DNA of 64,000 nt from Tsukamurella sp. M9C (lineage in GTDB: Bacteria > Actinomycetota > Actinomycetes > Mycobacteriales > Mycobacteriaceae): positions 37,933 through 101,932 of the forward strand of contig NZ_JAIULG010000009.1 in NCBI RefSeq assembly GCF_020169415.1, given 5' to 3'. Below the pieces are notes generated by a model that was not told the origin of the DNA, searched no databases, and was given only the letters and a program-made list of their open reading frames with translations. Below are positions 8,845-20,259 of the stretch, piece by piece. Both the position numbers and the translations under genes were made by a program. Numbering within the stretch: position 1 is the first letter of the stretch; each line of letters starts with the position of its first letter.

Positions 8845-9612
8845 TCAGTTCTCGGGTTCGGGGTCGGCCTCGACGCCCGACGGGGCCGCGTTTCCGGCGA
8901 AGGCGGCCTCCAGGCCGAGGATCTTCGCGCCGTCGGAGGCGCGGGCCTCGACGATGCGGAGCGTGGCGAATTCGCCGACGTAGCCGGCGGCCGCGCCGAC
9001 GACCGGCAGCCTGCCCACCGTGTCGAAGACCCCGCCCGGGCGCGGGCGCGATTCGAGCGCCGAGCGCGCCGACTTCACGGTGTGCAGCACGTCGCGGACC
9101 GCGCCGAACGCCGAGAAGACGCCGCCCCGCAGCTTCTCGGTCGTCTCGCGCACGGGCACGAGGTCCTGGAAGCCCGGCTGATCCCCGAGGAGCGCGCGGG
9201 CGTCGATCTGGCGGCGGGAGAGGACCCGCGCGACGAGGTCGATCTGCTCGGGCACCTGGTCGACGCCATGCTCCCCCGCCACGCCCACGACGACGAGCGT
9301 CTGGTTAGCGAAGCCCAGGTAGGTCTGCAGCGGCAGCAGGCGCGCGACGAAGCCAAGGGCGCCGGGCCAGGCCACCGCCACCGTCGAGACCGCGCCGACG
9401 GGGATGACCCACCAGCGGGAGCGGCCGTCGGCGTCGCGCTTGAGGTAGCCGTTGACCAGCGGGATCGGGGTGAGCCCGGCCAACGTGGAGACGACCCGCA
9501 CGCCGGCCACCGCGGGCCGCGCGACCGTGACGAAGACGCCGACGGTGCGCGCCAGCTCCAGGTCCGTCACCGTGCCCGTGACCGCGCCGCCGCGCGGCTC
9601 CAGCGCGTTCAT
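8845..9612 (-). CDS. conserved hypothetical protein at the end of the fbiC operon
   Basis: This 255-residue protein is of unknown function. It starts at an ATG overlapping the fbiC stop (ATGA). It has two moderately hydrophobic stretches (about residues 21-52 and 70-95), then a mostly soluble region with Gln/Asp-rich helices ([21 protein letters not shown]) and a tail rich in acidic residues and proline. No catalytic motif is visible. Being the last gene of an operon with mycothiol and F420 genes suggests a membrane-associated accessory role, but nothing more specific can be supported. Confidence 0.8.
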   Translation of the reverse strand: MNALEPRGGAVTGTVTDLELARTVGVFVTVARPAVAGVRVVSTLAGLTPIPLVNGYLKRDADGRSRWWVIPVGAVSTVAVAWPGALGFVARLLPLQTYLGFANQTLVVVGVAGEHGVDQVPEQIDLVARVLSRRQIDARALLGDQPGFQDLVPVRETTEKLRGGVFSAFGAVRDVLHTVKSARSALESRPRPGGVFDTVGRLPVVGAAAGYVGEFATLRIVEARASDGAKILGLEAAFAGNAAPSGVEADPEPEN

Positions 9613-12200
9613 GCGGCACCCCGCTGGGCGTGCGTCGTGGTGCGTTCGCGCGCCGGGCGCCCGATGCCGTTCGCGATCGCGTGCAGTTCGGCCACAGTCT
9701 TCTCCGATCCGTGCGCCGATCCCGCCATCCGCGAGATCGTCTCCTCCATCAGGGTGCCACCCAGGTCGTTCGCGCCGCCCTGCAGCATGGCCTGCGTGCC
9801 CGCGGTGCCCAGTTTGACCCACGACGTCTGGACGTGGTCGATGCGGCCGTGCAGCATGACCCGCGCCAGCGCGTGCACGGCGCGGTTGTCCCGCTTGGTC
9901 GGCCCCGGGCGGGCGGCGCCCGCGAGGTACAGCGGGGCGCTCTGGTGCACGAAGGGCAGCGGCACGAACTCGGTGAAGCCGCCCGTGCGGTCCTGGATGT
10001 CGCGCAGCACGTTGAGGTGCGTCACCCAGTGCGACGGGTTGTCGACGTGGCCGTACATCATCGTCGAACTCGACCGGATGCCCACCTCGTGGGCGGTGGT
10101 GACCACGTCGACCCACGCCGACGTGGGCAGCTTGCCCTTGGTGAGCACCCAGCGGACCTCGTCGTCGAGGATCTCGGCGGCGGTGCCGGGAATCGTGTCG
10201 AGGCCGGCCTCGCGCAGCCCGATCAGCCAGTCCCGCACCGACTCCCCCGAGTGGGCCGCGCCGTTGACGATCTCCATCGGGCTGAACGCGTGCACGTGCA
10301 TACCCGGGACGCGCTGCTTGACGGCGCGCACCAGGTCGGCGTAGCCGGTGGCGGGCAGGTCGGGGTCGATGCCGCCCTGCATGCACACCTCGGTGGCGCC
10401 CACCTGCCACGCCTCCTCGGCGCGGTCGGCGACCTCCTTCATGGAGAGCGTGAAGGCGTCGGCGTCGCCCTTGCGCTGTGCGAAGGCGCAGAACCGGCAG
10501 CCGGTGTAACAGATGTTGGTGAAGTTGATGTTCCGGTTGACCACGTAGGTCACCACGTCGCCCACGACGTCCTTGCGGAGCTGATCCGCCAGGGCCACCA
10601 GCGCTTCCAGCCCGGCGTCGTCGGCGTAGGCGAGCGCGCGGTACTGGTCGTCGGACAGCCCGCCCGGGTTCTTCTCCGCGGCGCGCAGGGCCGAGAGCAC
10701 GTCGGACTCCACCTTCTCCGGCGCCGACAGCGAGAGCACCTGCTCGCGCACGGACTCCCAGTCGCCGAAGGCGGAGCCGAGGTCCGAGCGGGTGTCGGTG
10801 TTGCGGCCGTCGACGTCGATGGCGGTGTTCAGGTCGGTGCGGCCCGAGGACGCCCACTCCTCGTCGGGTTCCTGCCAGGGCACGCCGACGGGCATCGCGT
10901 CCGGGTCCGCGAGCCCCGTCTCCGGGTCGGCGAGGGCCGCGACGTGCGGCGCGACCCGCGGATCGATCCACGGGCTGCCGGCGCGCACGTACTTGGGCTG
11001 CGCCGTGAGCCGCTGCCGCAGCTCGAATCCCGCGTCGGCGGTGATCGTCGCGAGCGCGTCGAGGTCCGGCCAGGGGCGCTCGGGGTTGACGTGGTCCGGG
11101 GTCACGGGCGAGACGCCGCCCCAGTCGTCGACGCCGGCCTCCAGCAGCAGCCGGCACTCGTCGGCGGAGACCAGGTTCGGCGGCGCCTGCACCCGCATCG
11201 CGGGCCCCAGCACCATCCGGGTCACGGCGATCGCCGCGCGGTAGACCTCGAGGTCCGCGTCCTCCACCGACCGCATGGCGGTGTCGGGCTTGGCGCGGAA
11301 GTTCTGGATGATGACCTCCTGCACGTGGCCGAAGGCCTTGTGCACCTTGCGGATGGCCATGATCGACTCGGCGCGCTCGCGCTCGTCCTCGCCGATGCCG
11401 ATGAGCAGGCCCGTCGTGAAGGGCACCGAGAGGCGGCCCGCATCGGTGAGGGTGCGCAGCCGGACCGCCGGGTCCTTGTCGGGCGAGCCGTAGTGCGGCT
11501 GCCCCTTCTCGGTGAACAGGCGCTCGGAGGTGGTCTCGAGCATCATGCCCATCGACGGCGCGACGGGCTTGAGCCGGGAGAGCTCCTCCCAGCTCATGAC
11601 GCCCGGGTTGAGGTGCGGCAGCAGCCCCGTCTCCTCCAGCACCCGGATGGCCATGGCCCGCACGTAGTCCAGCGTGGAGTCGTAGCCGCGCTCGTCGAGC
11701 CAGGTGCGCGCCGCCTCCCAGCGGTCCTCGGGCCGGTCGCCCAGCGTGAACAGCGCCTCGTGGCAGCCCAGCTCGGCGCCGCGGCGCGCGACCTCGAGGA
11801 TCTCGTCCGGCTCCATGTAGGCGCCGTGCCCCTCGGCCGCCAGCTTGCCGGGCACCGTCACGAAGGTGCAGTAGTGGCACTTGTCGCGGCACAGCCGCGT
11901 GATGGGGATGAAGACCTTCTTGCTGTAGGTGACCTGCGGCGTACCGTCGGCCCCCGTCAGCCCGGCCTCGAGGAGCCCGGCGTCGCGCACCCGCGCCGCG
12001 GAGCGGCACAGGTCGTCCAGGTCGTCGCCGCGGGCCGCGAGGAGCACCTGCGCCTCGTCGACGTTGAGCACCGCCCCGTCCCGCGCCCGGCGCAGGGCGC
12101 GGCGCATCGCCGACGCCGTCGGTACGTACGGCTCCGCGGCTCGCTTCGGCACCGAGGGCACCGGGAGGAGAGCGGGAGATTGCTCTGAAGCGTCCGTCAC
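9609..12200 (-). CDS. fbiC: FO synthase, bifunctional radical SAM (F420 biosynthesis)
   Basis: This 863-residue fusion protein joins the CofG-like and CofH-like halves of 7,8-didemethyl-8-hydroxy-5-deazariboflavin synthase, the enzyme that makes the deazaflavin chromophore of F420 from tyrosine and 5-amino-6-ribitylamino-uracil. Each half has a radical SAM CxxxCxxC: Cys104, 108 and 111 in CRDKCHYC, and Cys564, 568 and 571 in CYTGCRFC. The GTG start overlaps the stop of the upstream membrane-protein gene (GTGA); the upstream in-frame extension runs through that gene and is not used. Fusion and length are standard for actinobacteria. Confidence 0.97.
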   Translation of the reverse strand: MTDASEQSPALLPVPSVPKRAAEPYVPTASAMRRALRRARDGAVLNVDEAQVLLAARGDDLDDLCRSAARVRDAGLLEAGLTGADGTPQVTYSKKVFIPITRLCRDKCHYCTFVTVPGKLAAEGHGAYMEPDEILEVARRGAELGCHEALFTLGDRPEDRWEAARTWLDERGYDSTLDYVRAMAIRVLEETGLLPHLNPGVMSWEELSRLKPVAPSMGMMLETTSERLFTEKGQPHYGSPDKDPAVRLRTLTDAGRLSVPFTTGLLIGIGEDERERAESIMAIRKVHKAFGHVQEVIIQNFRAKPDTAMRSVEDADLEVYRAAIAVTRMVLGPAMRVQAPPNLVSADECRLLLEAGVDDWGGVSPVTPDHVNPERPWPDLDALATITADAGFELRQRLTAQPKYVRAGSPWIDPRVAPHVAALADPETGLADPDAMPVGVPWQEPDEEWASSGRTDLNTAIDVDGRNTDTRSDLGSAFGDWESVREQVLSLSAPEKVESDVLSALRAAEKNPGGLSDDQYRALAYADDAGLEALVALADQLRKDVVGDVVTYVVNRNINFTNICYTGCRFCAFAQRKGDADAFTLSMKEVADRAEEAWQVGATEVCMQGGIDPDLPATGYADLVRAVKQRVPGMHVHAFSPMEIVNGAAHSGESVRDWLIGLREAGLDTIPGTAAEILDDEVRWVLTKGKLPTSAWVDVVTTAHEVGIRSSSTMMYGHVDNPSHWVTHLNVLRDIQDRTGGFTEFVPLPFVHQSAPLYLAGAARPGPTKRDNRAVHALARVMLHGRIDHVQTSWVKLGTAGTQAMLQGGANDLGGTLMEETISRMAGSAHGSEKTVAELHAIANGIGRPARERTTTHAQRGAA

Positions 12201-12550
12201 TCCACCGATGATGCCAGGTGTCCCGCGAGGATCGGCATCCCGATTCCACAGAGCAGGAGCAGGAGCAGCCGCCAGTCGGCGTAGAGGACGATGTCGCCGC
12301 CCGGCCCGCCGAGCAGGAAGGCCGCGATCACCAGGAGGAACGCGATCACGGGCAGGGCACCGTGGACCGGCTCGCCGCCCAGCCGGCGGGCCGCGACGGA
12401 GATCCCCGCGAGCAGCGCGCCGAAGAGAACCGCGGAGAGCGGAAGGGGCACGGCGCCGGAGTACAGGTAGAGGTACATCGTGGCGCCGACCGCGCACACC
12501 GCGCCGCCCACGGTCGCGACGCCGAGCAGGATCCGGTCCAGCGGCTCCAT
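12197..12550 (-). CDS. small integral membrane protein between mshB and fbiC (Rv1171-like)
   Basis: This 117-residue protein is almost entirely hydrophobic, with about four transmembrane segments (roughly residues 7-30, 35-52, 64-82 and 92-112) and short loops. Its start overlaps the mshB stop and its stop overlaps the fbiC start, so it is embedded in the operon. M. tuberculosis has a similar small membrane gene (Rv1171) between mshB and fbiC. No function is known. The conserved position suggests a link to thiol or F420 metabolism, without direct evidence. Confidence 0.85.
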   Translation of the reverse strand: MEPLDRILLGVATVGGAVCAVGATMYLYLYSGAVPLPLSAVLFGALLAGISVAARRLGGEPVHGALPVIAFLLVIAAFLLGGPGGDIVLYADWRLLLLLLCGIGMPILAGHLASSVE

Positions 12551-13461
12551 CACGCCACCCCCGCGAACAGGTCCCGCTCGACCCCGTCGGGGCCGGGCGC
12601 GGCGGTGCCGCGGGCCAGGACGTAGGCCTCCTCGGCGAACACCGGCTGCGCGATCCGGTTGGTCAGGGCGAGGGCGGCGCCGTCCGCGCTGACGCCGAGC
12701 TGGGTCGCGTGGGCGCGGAGCGCGGCGCGCTTGCGGTCGAGGACGGAGGAGACGTCGATCCGCGTGGTGATCGCGCCGGCGTCGTGGGCGGGCAGCTCGG
12801 CGGCCGCGGGGACGCGCCAGCCGTCCGGCAGGTCGGTGCCCCGCAACGCGGCGAGGCCGGCGTCGAGGTCGTCGCGGGCGGTCACCGTCCAGTACAGCTT
12901 CGCGACCTCCCAGGGCTCCCCCGGGACGCCGGGGTCCGCCGCGGCATCGACGGCGGCGTGCGTGAGCAGGTGCGCGGCGATGTGGTCGGGATGGCCGTAG
13001 CCCCCGACCTCGTCGTAGGTGATCACGACGTGCGGCCGGGTCTCCCGGATGACGTGGGTGAGCGCCTGCAGGGGGCTGCCGTCGACCCACTCCAGGTAGG
13101 GCGACGAGGCGAACGCCCGCGGGTGCTCCGCGGCGGGCGTGCCGGCCATGCCGGAGTCGCGCCAGCGGCCCATGCCGCCGAGGAAGCGGGGCCGCAGCAC
13201 CGGCCCCGTCGGGTCGCTCAGCGCGGCCAGCGCGCCCGTCAGCTCGCCGACCCGGTAGCCGCCCAGCTGGTCGGCGTTGTCGGCGGTGAGCTGCGCGAAG
13301 GGCGGCTCCATCACCTCGCCCTCCTCGCCCAGCGTGCAGGTCACGACGGTGACCTCGGCGCCCTCGGCGAGGTAGCGCGCGATCGTCCCACCGGTGGTGA
13401 TGGTCTCGTCGTCGGGGTGCGCGTGCACCAGCAGCAGGCGCCGTCCGCTCGCGTCGGTCAC
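12550..13461 (-). CDS. mshB: N-acetyl-1-D-myo-inositol-2-amino-2-deoxy-alpha-D-glucopyranoside deacetylase
   Basis: This 303-residue LmbE/PIG-L zinc deacetylase removes the acetyl group from GlcNAc-inositol in mycothiol synthesis. The zinc ligands are visible in VHAHPDDET (His15 and Asp18) and [20 protein letters not shown] and [11 protein letters not shown] are typical of MshB rather than of the conjugate amidase Mca. The GTG start overlaps the lpqW stop (GTGA). The neighbours lpqW upstream and a small membrane protein then fbiC downstream match the mycobacterial order. Confidence 0.95.
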   Translation of the reverse strand: MTDASGRRLLLVHAHPDDETITTGGTIARYLAEGAEVTVVTCTLGEEGEVMEPPFAQLTADNADQLGGYRVGELTGALAALSDPTGPVLRPRFLGGMGRWRDSGMAGTPAAEHPRAFASSPYLEWVDGSPLQALTHVIRETRPHVVITYDEVGGYGHPDHIAAHLLTHAAVDAAADPGVPGEPWEVAKLYWTVTARDDLDAGLAALRGTDLPDGWRVPAAAELPAHDAGAITTRIDVSSVLDRKRAALRAHATQLGVSADGAALALTNRIAQPVFAEEAYVLARGTAAPGPDGVERDLFAGVA

Positions 13462-15317
13462 TGCCGGGCCCATCCCTCCACGCCGGTGAAGACGCCGTCG
13501 CGCGGCGGGCCCTCCAGGGTCACGCCCTGCACCGTCGGGCCGACGGCCGTCAGCGTCACGTCCTGCAGGATCGGCAGGACCGTCGCGCGCGACCACAGCT
13601 GCGCGTCGATCGCCGCGAGGTCGATGGGGCCGCCGCGCAGGCCGTCGAGCGCGAGGCCCTGCAGGTCCGCGTCGCACAGGCCGGAGAGGTTGCCGCCGAC
13701 CGTCGTGGCGGCGGGGTCGTTCTCGAGGTTCGGCGCCTGCGGCGTGCTGGTGGTCGTGGGCCGCTGGCCGCCCTCGGACGGGGGCGCGGGGCACTCGACG
13801 CGGGAGGCGAACCGCTCGGCCGGCGTGGGGCCGGAGCTGGACCAGCCGACCACCGCGTCGACGGCACCGTCGAGCAGCGCGGTCCCGGCGACCACCTGCG
13901 GCTCGAGAGCGACCACCGAGGCGAAGACGCCCATGGCGCGCAGCTGGTCGGTGGCGTTGCTGGCGACGGCGAACGCGGCGACGTTGCCCTGCGGCACGCC
14001 GATCCGCAGGAACATGGGCACCCCGTCGCGGACGTACTGCTGCACGTTCTCGCCCGGCGACGGGGACGGCGGCACCGGGAGCGCCGACGGGTCGGCGCTG
14101 GTGCTCGGGCCGGCCGGCTCGGTCGTCGCGGGCGGCGGGGTGGGCGGCACGCTCTGGCTGGGCGGGATCGGCGCGTTCTGCAGCGTGTAGCCGGCGCCGG
14201 CGAGGGCCTGCTCCAGGCGGGCCTTCGCCTCCGCGGGCGCGGGGCGCGCGGGCATCGTCGGGACGTAGCCGGGATCCGACGGTGCCAGCACCTGCGCGCG
14301 GGCGGGGCGCGCGGCGTCGCCACCGGACCCGACGGTGGTGAGCAGGTCCACGTTCACGGCGTCGAGCAGCGCGCGGCGCACCTCGACGTCGGCGAGGAAC
14401 TTCGAGCGGGTGTTCAGCGTCAGCGACAGCACCCGGGGATCGACCTGCTCCACGGCGCGCACCTGGTAGATCGAGGTGAGCTGCGCCAGCAGCGACGGTC
14501 CGCCGTGCACCGAGACCACCTGCACGTCGCCGGTACGGACGGAGTTGGCGAGCTGGGTGTCGGTGCCGCCCTTGCGGAGCACGATGCGGTCGACGCGGGC
14601 GGGCTTCATCCAGTAGCGGTCGTTGCGCTCGAGGGTGACCTCGTCGCGCGCCACGTCGACCTTCTTGACCAGGTAGCCGGCGCCCGAGGCGGGGATCTTC
14701 TCCCGCATGGCGCCGTTGAAGCCGCCCGGCGAGCCCTTGATCAGGTGGCTGGGCAGCAGGTTCTGGAACAGGGTCCGCCAGCCGGGCAGCGGCGCCTTCA
14801 GGGTGACGATGACCCGCTTGCCCCCGGCGCCCGACGCCACCGACTCGATCTGCCGGTACGGCGCGGAGCCGACCGTGTCGGGCGCGGTGGTCATCGACTG
14901 CCAGAGGTACACGAAGTCCTCGGCGGCGATCGGCGCACCGTCGGACCACTGCGCGTCCTGCCGGATCGTGTACGCGATCTGCAGCGGCGCGGGATGCTCG
15001 ATCGCCGGGATCAGGTCGGTGTTCTGCTGCAGCGTCACCCGCCCGTCCTGCCCCCGGACCTCACGGAACACGCTCGGGAGGGTCATCGCGGCGAGTGCGC
15101 GCGACGCCGAGGACGAGTTCGACGCGAGGTGCGGGTTGAAGCCCGGCCCCAGGCCGTCGATCGCCACCTGCACGGTGGCGCCGGTGGTGGCCGGGGCCTG
15201 CGGCGGCGCGGAGGTCTCCGAGCCCGGCACCGCCGGCGGCGGGTCGGCGACGCACGCGGTGAGGGTCGTCGCGAGCAGCACCGACGCCACCGTCAGCCCC
15301 AGGGACCTGTGCCGCAC
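13458..15317 (-). CDS. lpqW: lipoprotein LpqW, family 5 substrate-binding-protein fold
   Basis: This 619-residue protein has a lipoprotein signal (basic start, hydrophobic core, lipobox TLTAC with Cys22). It has the fold of periplasmic oligopeptide-binding proteins (SBP_bac_5), seen in AYTIRQDAQWSDGAPIAAEDFVYLW-like segments. A Pro/Ser/Thr-rich insertion lies near residues 390-430. In mycobacteria LpqW acts in the branch point between phosphatidylinositol mannosides and lipoarabinomannan rather than in transport. It sits directly after typA as in M. tuberculosis and has no ABC permease partner nearby, which supports that role. It starts the overlapped operon leading to mshB and fbiC. Confidence 0.9.
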   Translation of the reverse strand: MRHRSLGLTVASVLLATTLTACVADPPPAVPGSETSAPPQAPATTGATVQVAIDGLGPGFNPHLASNSSSASRALAAMTLPSVFREVRGQDGRVTLQQNTDLIPAIEHPAPLQIAYTIRQDAQWSDGAPIAAEDFVYLWQSMTTAPDTVGSAPYRQIESVASGAGGKRVIVTLKAPLPGWRTLFQNLLPSHLIKGSPGGFNGAMREKIPASGAGYLVKKVDVARDEVTLERNDRYWMKPARVDRIVLRKGGTDTQLANSVRTGDVQVVSVHGGPSLLAQLTSIYQVRAVEQVDPRVLSLTLNTRSKFLADVEVRRALLDAVNVDLLTTVGSGGDAARPARAQVLAPSDPGYVPTMPARPAPAEAKARLEQALAGAGYTLQNAPIPPSQSVPPTPPPATTEPAGPSTSADPSALPVPPSPSPGENVQQYVRDGVPMFLRIGVPQGNVAAFAVASNATDQLRAMGVFASVVALEPQVVAGTALLDGAVDAVVGWSSSGPTPAERFASRVECPAPPSEGGQRPTTTSTPQAPNLENDPAATTVGGNLSGLCDADLQGLALDGLRGGPIDLAAIDAQLWSRATVLPILQDVTLTAVGPTVQGVTLEGPPRDGVFTGVEGWARQ

Positions 15318-15392
15318 TGCTCGTGCCTCCTACGCTCGCTGGAAGTCCACCGCCCGACGGTCGTCGTCGGGCCCGTCGCCGCGACCGCGGGA

Positions 15393-17300
<1,908 letters not shown>

Positions 17301-17444
17301 TGTGGTTCTCCTGGAGGTGGTCGTGCGCGCAGTACGGTCGATGGTCCGTGGGCGCGTCGAAGGGGGCGTGTGAACACGCCTGGTCGTGACCAGGTTACTT
17401 CCCAGAGGCCCGCGGAGCCGCATCGTGACCGCCGGATGTGACGG

Positions 17445-17475
17445 TTGGCATCCCACGATTAGGTTGCGCTAACCT
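17445..17475 (+). promoter_or_regulatory. promoter for the iron-box small protein, leaderless layout
   Basis: A -35-like TTGGCA (17445-17450) is followed after 19 bp by a -10-like TAACCT (17470-17475). The GTG start codon lies 6 bp further on, at 17482. Transcription would begin at or next to the start codon, giving a leaderless mRNA, which is common in actinobacteria. No Shine-Dalgarno sequence is present before the GTG. The wide -35/-10 spacing lowers confidence in the -35 element. Confidence 0.5.
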
Positions 17476-17477
17476 AT
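17459..17477 (+). promoter_or_regulatory. IdeR/DtxR-type iron box
   Basis: The 19 bases TTAGGTTGCGCTAACCTAT match the DtxR/IdeR consensus TTAGGTTAGGCTAACCTAA at 16 of 19 positions, with both half sites (AGGTT and AACCT) intact around a 5-bp centre. The box covers the -10 region of the small-protein promoter, so an Fe(II)-loaded regulator would block transcription. It is 4 bp from the GTG start. Confidence 0.72.
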
Positions 17478-17481
17478 TCAG

Positions 17482-17679
17482 GTGAGTAAGACCAAGGCGC
17501 ACAAACTCGTGGGCAGCAAGCCCAAGAAGAAGTGCTGCCGCAAGAAGACGCGGTGCATGAAGTGCCCCGTGGTGATCCACAAGCTCAACCGGATGGCCGC
17601 CCACGGCGCCTCGAAGAAGGAACTCGAGAAGTCCCTGAAGACGGTGCGCGCCAACCCCGATCGCACGCGCGTGGCCTAG
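17482..17679 (+). CDS. 65-residue basic Cys-motif protein under an iron box
   Basis: This small, strongly basic protein (about one third Lys/Arg/His) has a cysteine cluster CC-x5-C-x2-C at residues 18, 19, 25 and 28 (KKKCCRKKTRCMKCPVV), then a helical Lys-rich second half. The cluster could hold Zn, Fe or an Fe-S centre. The GTG start has no ribosome-binding site but lies 6 bp after a -10 element, as in leaderless genes. The overlying iron box suggests it is made when iron is scarce. I do not recognise a named family. Its stop overlaps the stop of the convergent VOC gene in the palindrome CTAG. Confidence 0.8.
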   Translation: MSKTKAHKLVGSKPKKKCCRKKTRCMKCPVVIHKLNRMAAHGASKKELEKSLKTVRANPDRTRVA

Positions 17680-18383
17680 TCCGCCGGTTCCAGGAGCTTC
17701 CGCAACGCGCCCGGATCGGCGGCGGTCGCGACGGCGCGGTCGAGCTCCTCCGGGGTCACCGGCAGTGCCCGCAGCTCCCCCACCAGACCCGGCACGTCCG
17801 CGTCGCGGCCCGCCGCCGGCGCGAGCTCGAGCAGGAAGGCCAGGGCGCAAGCACGGTCGGCATCCGTGTCGCCCTCCTTCGGGCGCCGCAGCGCCGAGGT
17901 CAACGCCCGATAGGCCGCGACGTCGTCGCCCTTGAAGCCACTGAGGATGCGGGCGTTGTCGAGCGCCTTCGCGAGCCCGGACAGCTCCTTCGCGCCGCCG
18001 TACTCGAACTCCTCCTCGTCCTTGCGGATGATCAGCAGCTGGTTCCCCGACGGGTCGACGAGGGTGAACCGGGAGGCGCCCGGGCGGAACCGGGTCAGCC
18101 GCGGCTCCCCCGAGGCGGGCACCTTTCCGAGGAGTCCCTTGATCGCGGCCTTGAACGCGGCGTGCTCCGCGGCGACGTCGTCGACCAGCAGCAGGCAGAT
18201 CCCGGTGTCGTCGGCGTCGCGGGCGAACCGCGCGAAGTGGACGTCCGCACCGTCGCGCGTGAACGCGAGGTAGAGGTAGGGGCGGACCTGGTAGCCCGTG
18301 CACTCGAATCCGAGGGCGGTGTAGAAGTCGCGGGTGGCCTCGGGATCGACGCAGGGTAGGACCGGAACGGCGGTGGTGGGCAC
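17676..18383 (-). CDS. VOC-family protein (glyoxalase/bleomycin-resistance fold) with helical C-terminal extension
   Basis: The gene encodes 235 residues. The first 120 form one vicinal-oxygen-chelate unit: VPVLPCVDPEATRDFYTALGF, then YLAFTRDGADVHF, and FTLVDPSGNQLLII at the end. The last 100 residues are helical (ALDNARILSGFKGDDVAAY, then ALAFLLELAPAAG) and not part of the standard fold. Such proteins include bleomycin-binding and dioxygenase-like members; the substrate is unknown. GTG is the start. The gene converges on the small iron-box gene with overlapping stops and has no operon partner. Confidence 0.85.
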   Translation of the reverse strand: MPTTAVPVLPCVDPEATRDFYTALGFECTGYQVRPYLYLAFTRDGADVHFARFARDADDTGICLLLVDDVAAEHAAFKAAIKGLLGKVPASGEPRLTRFRPGASRFTLVDPSGNQLLIIRKDEEEFEYGGAKELSGLAKALDNARILSGFKGDDVAAYRALTSALRRPKEGDTDADRACALAFLLELAPAAGRDADVPGLVGELRALPVTPEELDRAVATAADPGALRKLLEPAD

Positions 18384-18408
18384 CCCGCCAGGCTAGTGCG
18401 GAATGCGG

Positions 18409-19149
18409 TCAGTTCCTGTCCGACGGTGCCGTCACCAGCAGGTTCACCAGCACGGACGTCAGCACGCGCACCAGCTCCGCGGGATTCGACCGGTCGCCCC
18501 CGTGCTGCCACCAGGCCATGAGGAACTCGTTGACCGACGGGATGAAGGCCGCGTGCACCCACGGCGCCACGGGCCGCGCGCCGGCCGCCTCCGCCGCCGA
18601 CCGGATGGTCTGCGCCCACAGGTCGCGGTTCGCCAGCCGGAACGCCTCCAGCTCGGCGCTCACTCCCACGACCTCGACGAAGGCCACCCGCAGCCCCCGC
18701 GGGTCGGCGAGCACCGCGCCGATGTACGCGGTCAGCCCCGACGCGACCAGCGCCGCGACGGCCCCGTCGCCGGTGCCCGCGGCGGGGGCACCGGCCGCCA
18801 GCGCATCGGCGACGGCGGCGCGCCCGCGGTCGTGGACGCCGGTGTAGAGGTGCCGCAGGAGGGCCTCTCGGTCGGCGAACTGCTCGTAGAAGTGGCGCCG
18901 CGAGACCTTCGCGCGCTCGCAGACGTCGGCGACCGTCGTCTGCTGATACCCGACGGTGGCGAACAGCTCCAGCCCGGCGTCCTCGAGCCGGGCGAGCCGC
19001 TCGGCGTGCCGGGTACGGGCGTCGGCCCCGCCGTACACCCGCCCGGCGGCGCTCCGTCCGGCCGCGCTCCGTCCCGCGTCGGTCCGTCCCGCGGCGCTGC
19101 TCCGGGCTGCGGCGCCCCGGCCGGTCGCGCCGGTCCGCGCGGTGGTCAT
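18409..19149 (-). CDS. TetR-family regulator with a repetitive Arg/Gly/Ala-rich N-terminus
   Basis: The gene encodes 246 residues. The HTH follows LARLEDAGLELFATVGYQQTTVADVCERAKVSRRHFYEQFADRE in the usual TetR layout, but it is preceded by about 45 residues of low-complexity Arg/Gly/Ala/Ser repeats (AAGRS and AAGRT units). The effector domain ends with a normal helical dimer region. The ATG overlaps the stop of the aldo/keto reductase gene, so regulator and enzyme are co-transcribed. It may control that operon. The tail could bind DNA non-specifically, or the real start may be a later codon. Confidence 0.88.
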   Translation of the reverse strand: MTTARTGATGRGAAARSSAAGRTDAGRSAAGRSAAGRVYGGADARTRHAERLARLEDAGLELFATVGYQQTTVADVCERAKVSRRHFYEQFADREALLRHLYTGVHDRGRAAVADALAAGAPAAGTGDGAVAALVASGLTAYIGAVLADPRGLRVAFVEVVGVSAELEAFRLANRDLWAQTIRSAAEAAGARPVAPWVHAAFIPSVNEFLMAWWQHGGDRSNPAELVRVLTSVLVNLLVTAPSDRN

Positions 19150-20210
19150 GACGTCGAGGCGGTGGCGCCCCACCAGATGTTCACGTCGCCGTCCACGGCG
19201 AACTCGTCGATCGCGGCCAGCTCGTCGGCGGTGAAGGCGAGGTTCGCGACGGCGCCCACGCTGTCCTCGAGCTGCGCGACGCTGGACGCCCCGATCAGCG
19301 CGGAGGTCACCGCCGGCGACCGCAGCACCCACGCGATCGCCATCTGCGCGAGCGTCTGGCCGCGGTCGGCGGCGATGCCGGCCAGCCCCCGGACGCGCGC
19401 CAGGTTCTCCTCGGACAGCATGCCGTCGGAGAGGCTCTTGCCCGCGGCGGCGCGGGAGTCCTCGGGCACGCCGCCGAGGTAGCGGTCGGTGAGCAGGCCC
19501 TGCGCGAGCGGCGAGAAGGCGATGACGCCCATGCCCTCGGCCGCGGTGGTCTCCAGCAGCGAGGGTCCGCCGCCCTCCCCGCCGCGCTCGATCCAACGGT
19601 TGAGCATCGAGTACGAGGGCTGGTGGATGAGCAGCGGCGTGCCGAGTCCGCGCATGATCTCCTGTGCCCGCGCGGTCAGCTCGGCGCTGTACGACGAGAT
19701 GCCCACGTACAGCGCCCGTCCGGAGGTGACGGCCGTGTGCAGCGCGCCCATGGTCTCCTCGAGCGGCGTCTCGGGGTCGGGCCGGTGGCTGTAGAAGATG
19801 TCCACGTGGTCCAGGCCCATCCGCCGCAGCGAGCTGTCCAGCGAGGAGAGCAGGTACTTGCGGGAGCCGCCGAAGCCGTAGGGGCCGGGCTGCATGTCCC
19901 AGCCCGCCTTCGAGGAGATGATGAGCTGGTCGCGGTAGGGCCGGAAGTCCTCGACGAAGAGCGTGCCGAAGTTCCGCTCGGCGCTGCCGGGCGGCGGGCC
20001 GTAGTTGTTCGCGAGGTCGAAGTGGGTCACGCCGAGGTCGAAGGCCCGGCGCAGGATGTCGCGCTGGGTCTGCAGCGGCTTGTCGTCGCCGAAGTTGTGC
20101 CACAGGCCCAGTGAGACCGCCGGGAGCGTGAGCCCCGCCTCCCCCACCCGGCGGTACGGCACCCCGTCGTAGCGGCGATCGGCGGCGACGTACGGATCGA
20201 ATGCACCCAT
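19146..20210 (-). CDS. aldo/keto reductase (MgrA/YghZ-like)
   Basis: This 354-residue TIM-barrel NADPH-dependent reductase has the pattern [15 protein letters not shown] (catalytic Asp and Tyr), LIISSKAGW (Lys) and [16 protein letters not shown] (His). The GPPPGSAE loop and the C-terminal [17 protein letters not shown] are typical of the Kv-beta/YghZ group, which reduces methylglyoxal and other aldehydes. The ATG at 20210 is 50 bp from the divergent cation transporter gene. It forms an operon with the TetR gene that follows. The physiological substrate is unknown. Confidence 0.92.
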   Translation of the reverse strand: MGAFDPYVAADRRYDGVPYRRVGEAGLTLPAVSLGLWHNFGDDKPLQTQRDILRRAFDLGVTHFDLANNYGPPPGSAERNFGTLFVEDFRPYRDQLIISSKAGWDMQPGPYGFGGSRKYLLSSLDSSLRRMGLDHVDIFYSHRPDPETPLEETMGALHTAVTSGRALYVGISSYSAELTARAQEIMRGLGTPLLIHQPSYSMLNRWIERGGEGGGPSLLETTAAEGMGVIAFSPLAQGLLTDRYLGGVPEDSRAAAGKSLSDGMLSEENLARVRGLAGIAADRGQTLAQMAIAWVLRSPAVTSALIGASSVAQLEDSVGAVANLAFTADELAAIDEFAVDGDVNIWWGATASTS

Positions 20211-20259
20211 ACCCCCATCATGCCCGGCGCACGGCGCCGCCGGGCCTACGATCGGCAGC

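Noticed and set aside
8845..12249. A very long minus-strand frame opposite in phase to fbiC, and long plus-strand frames over the same region
   Set aside because: GC-rich third positions make alternative frames open. The frames are Arg/Ala/Gly-rich with no family features, while fbiC has clear radical SAM motifs and operon overlaps. Only the last part (8845-9612) is a real gene.
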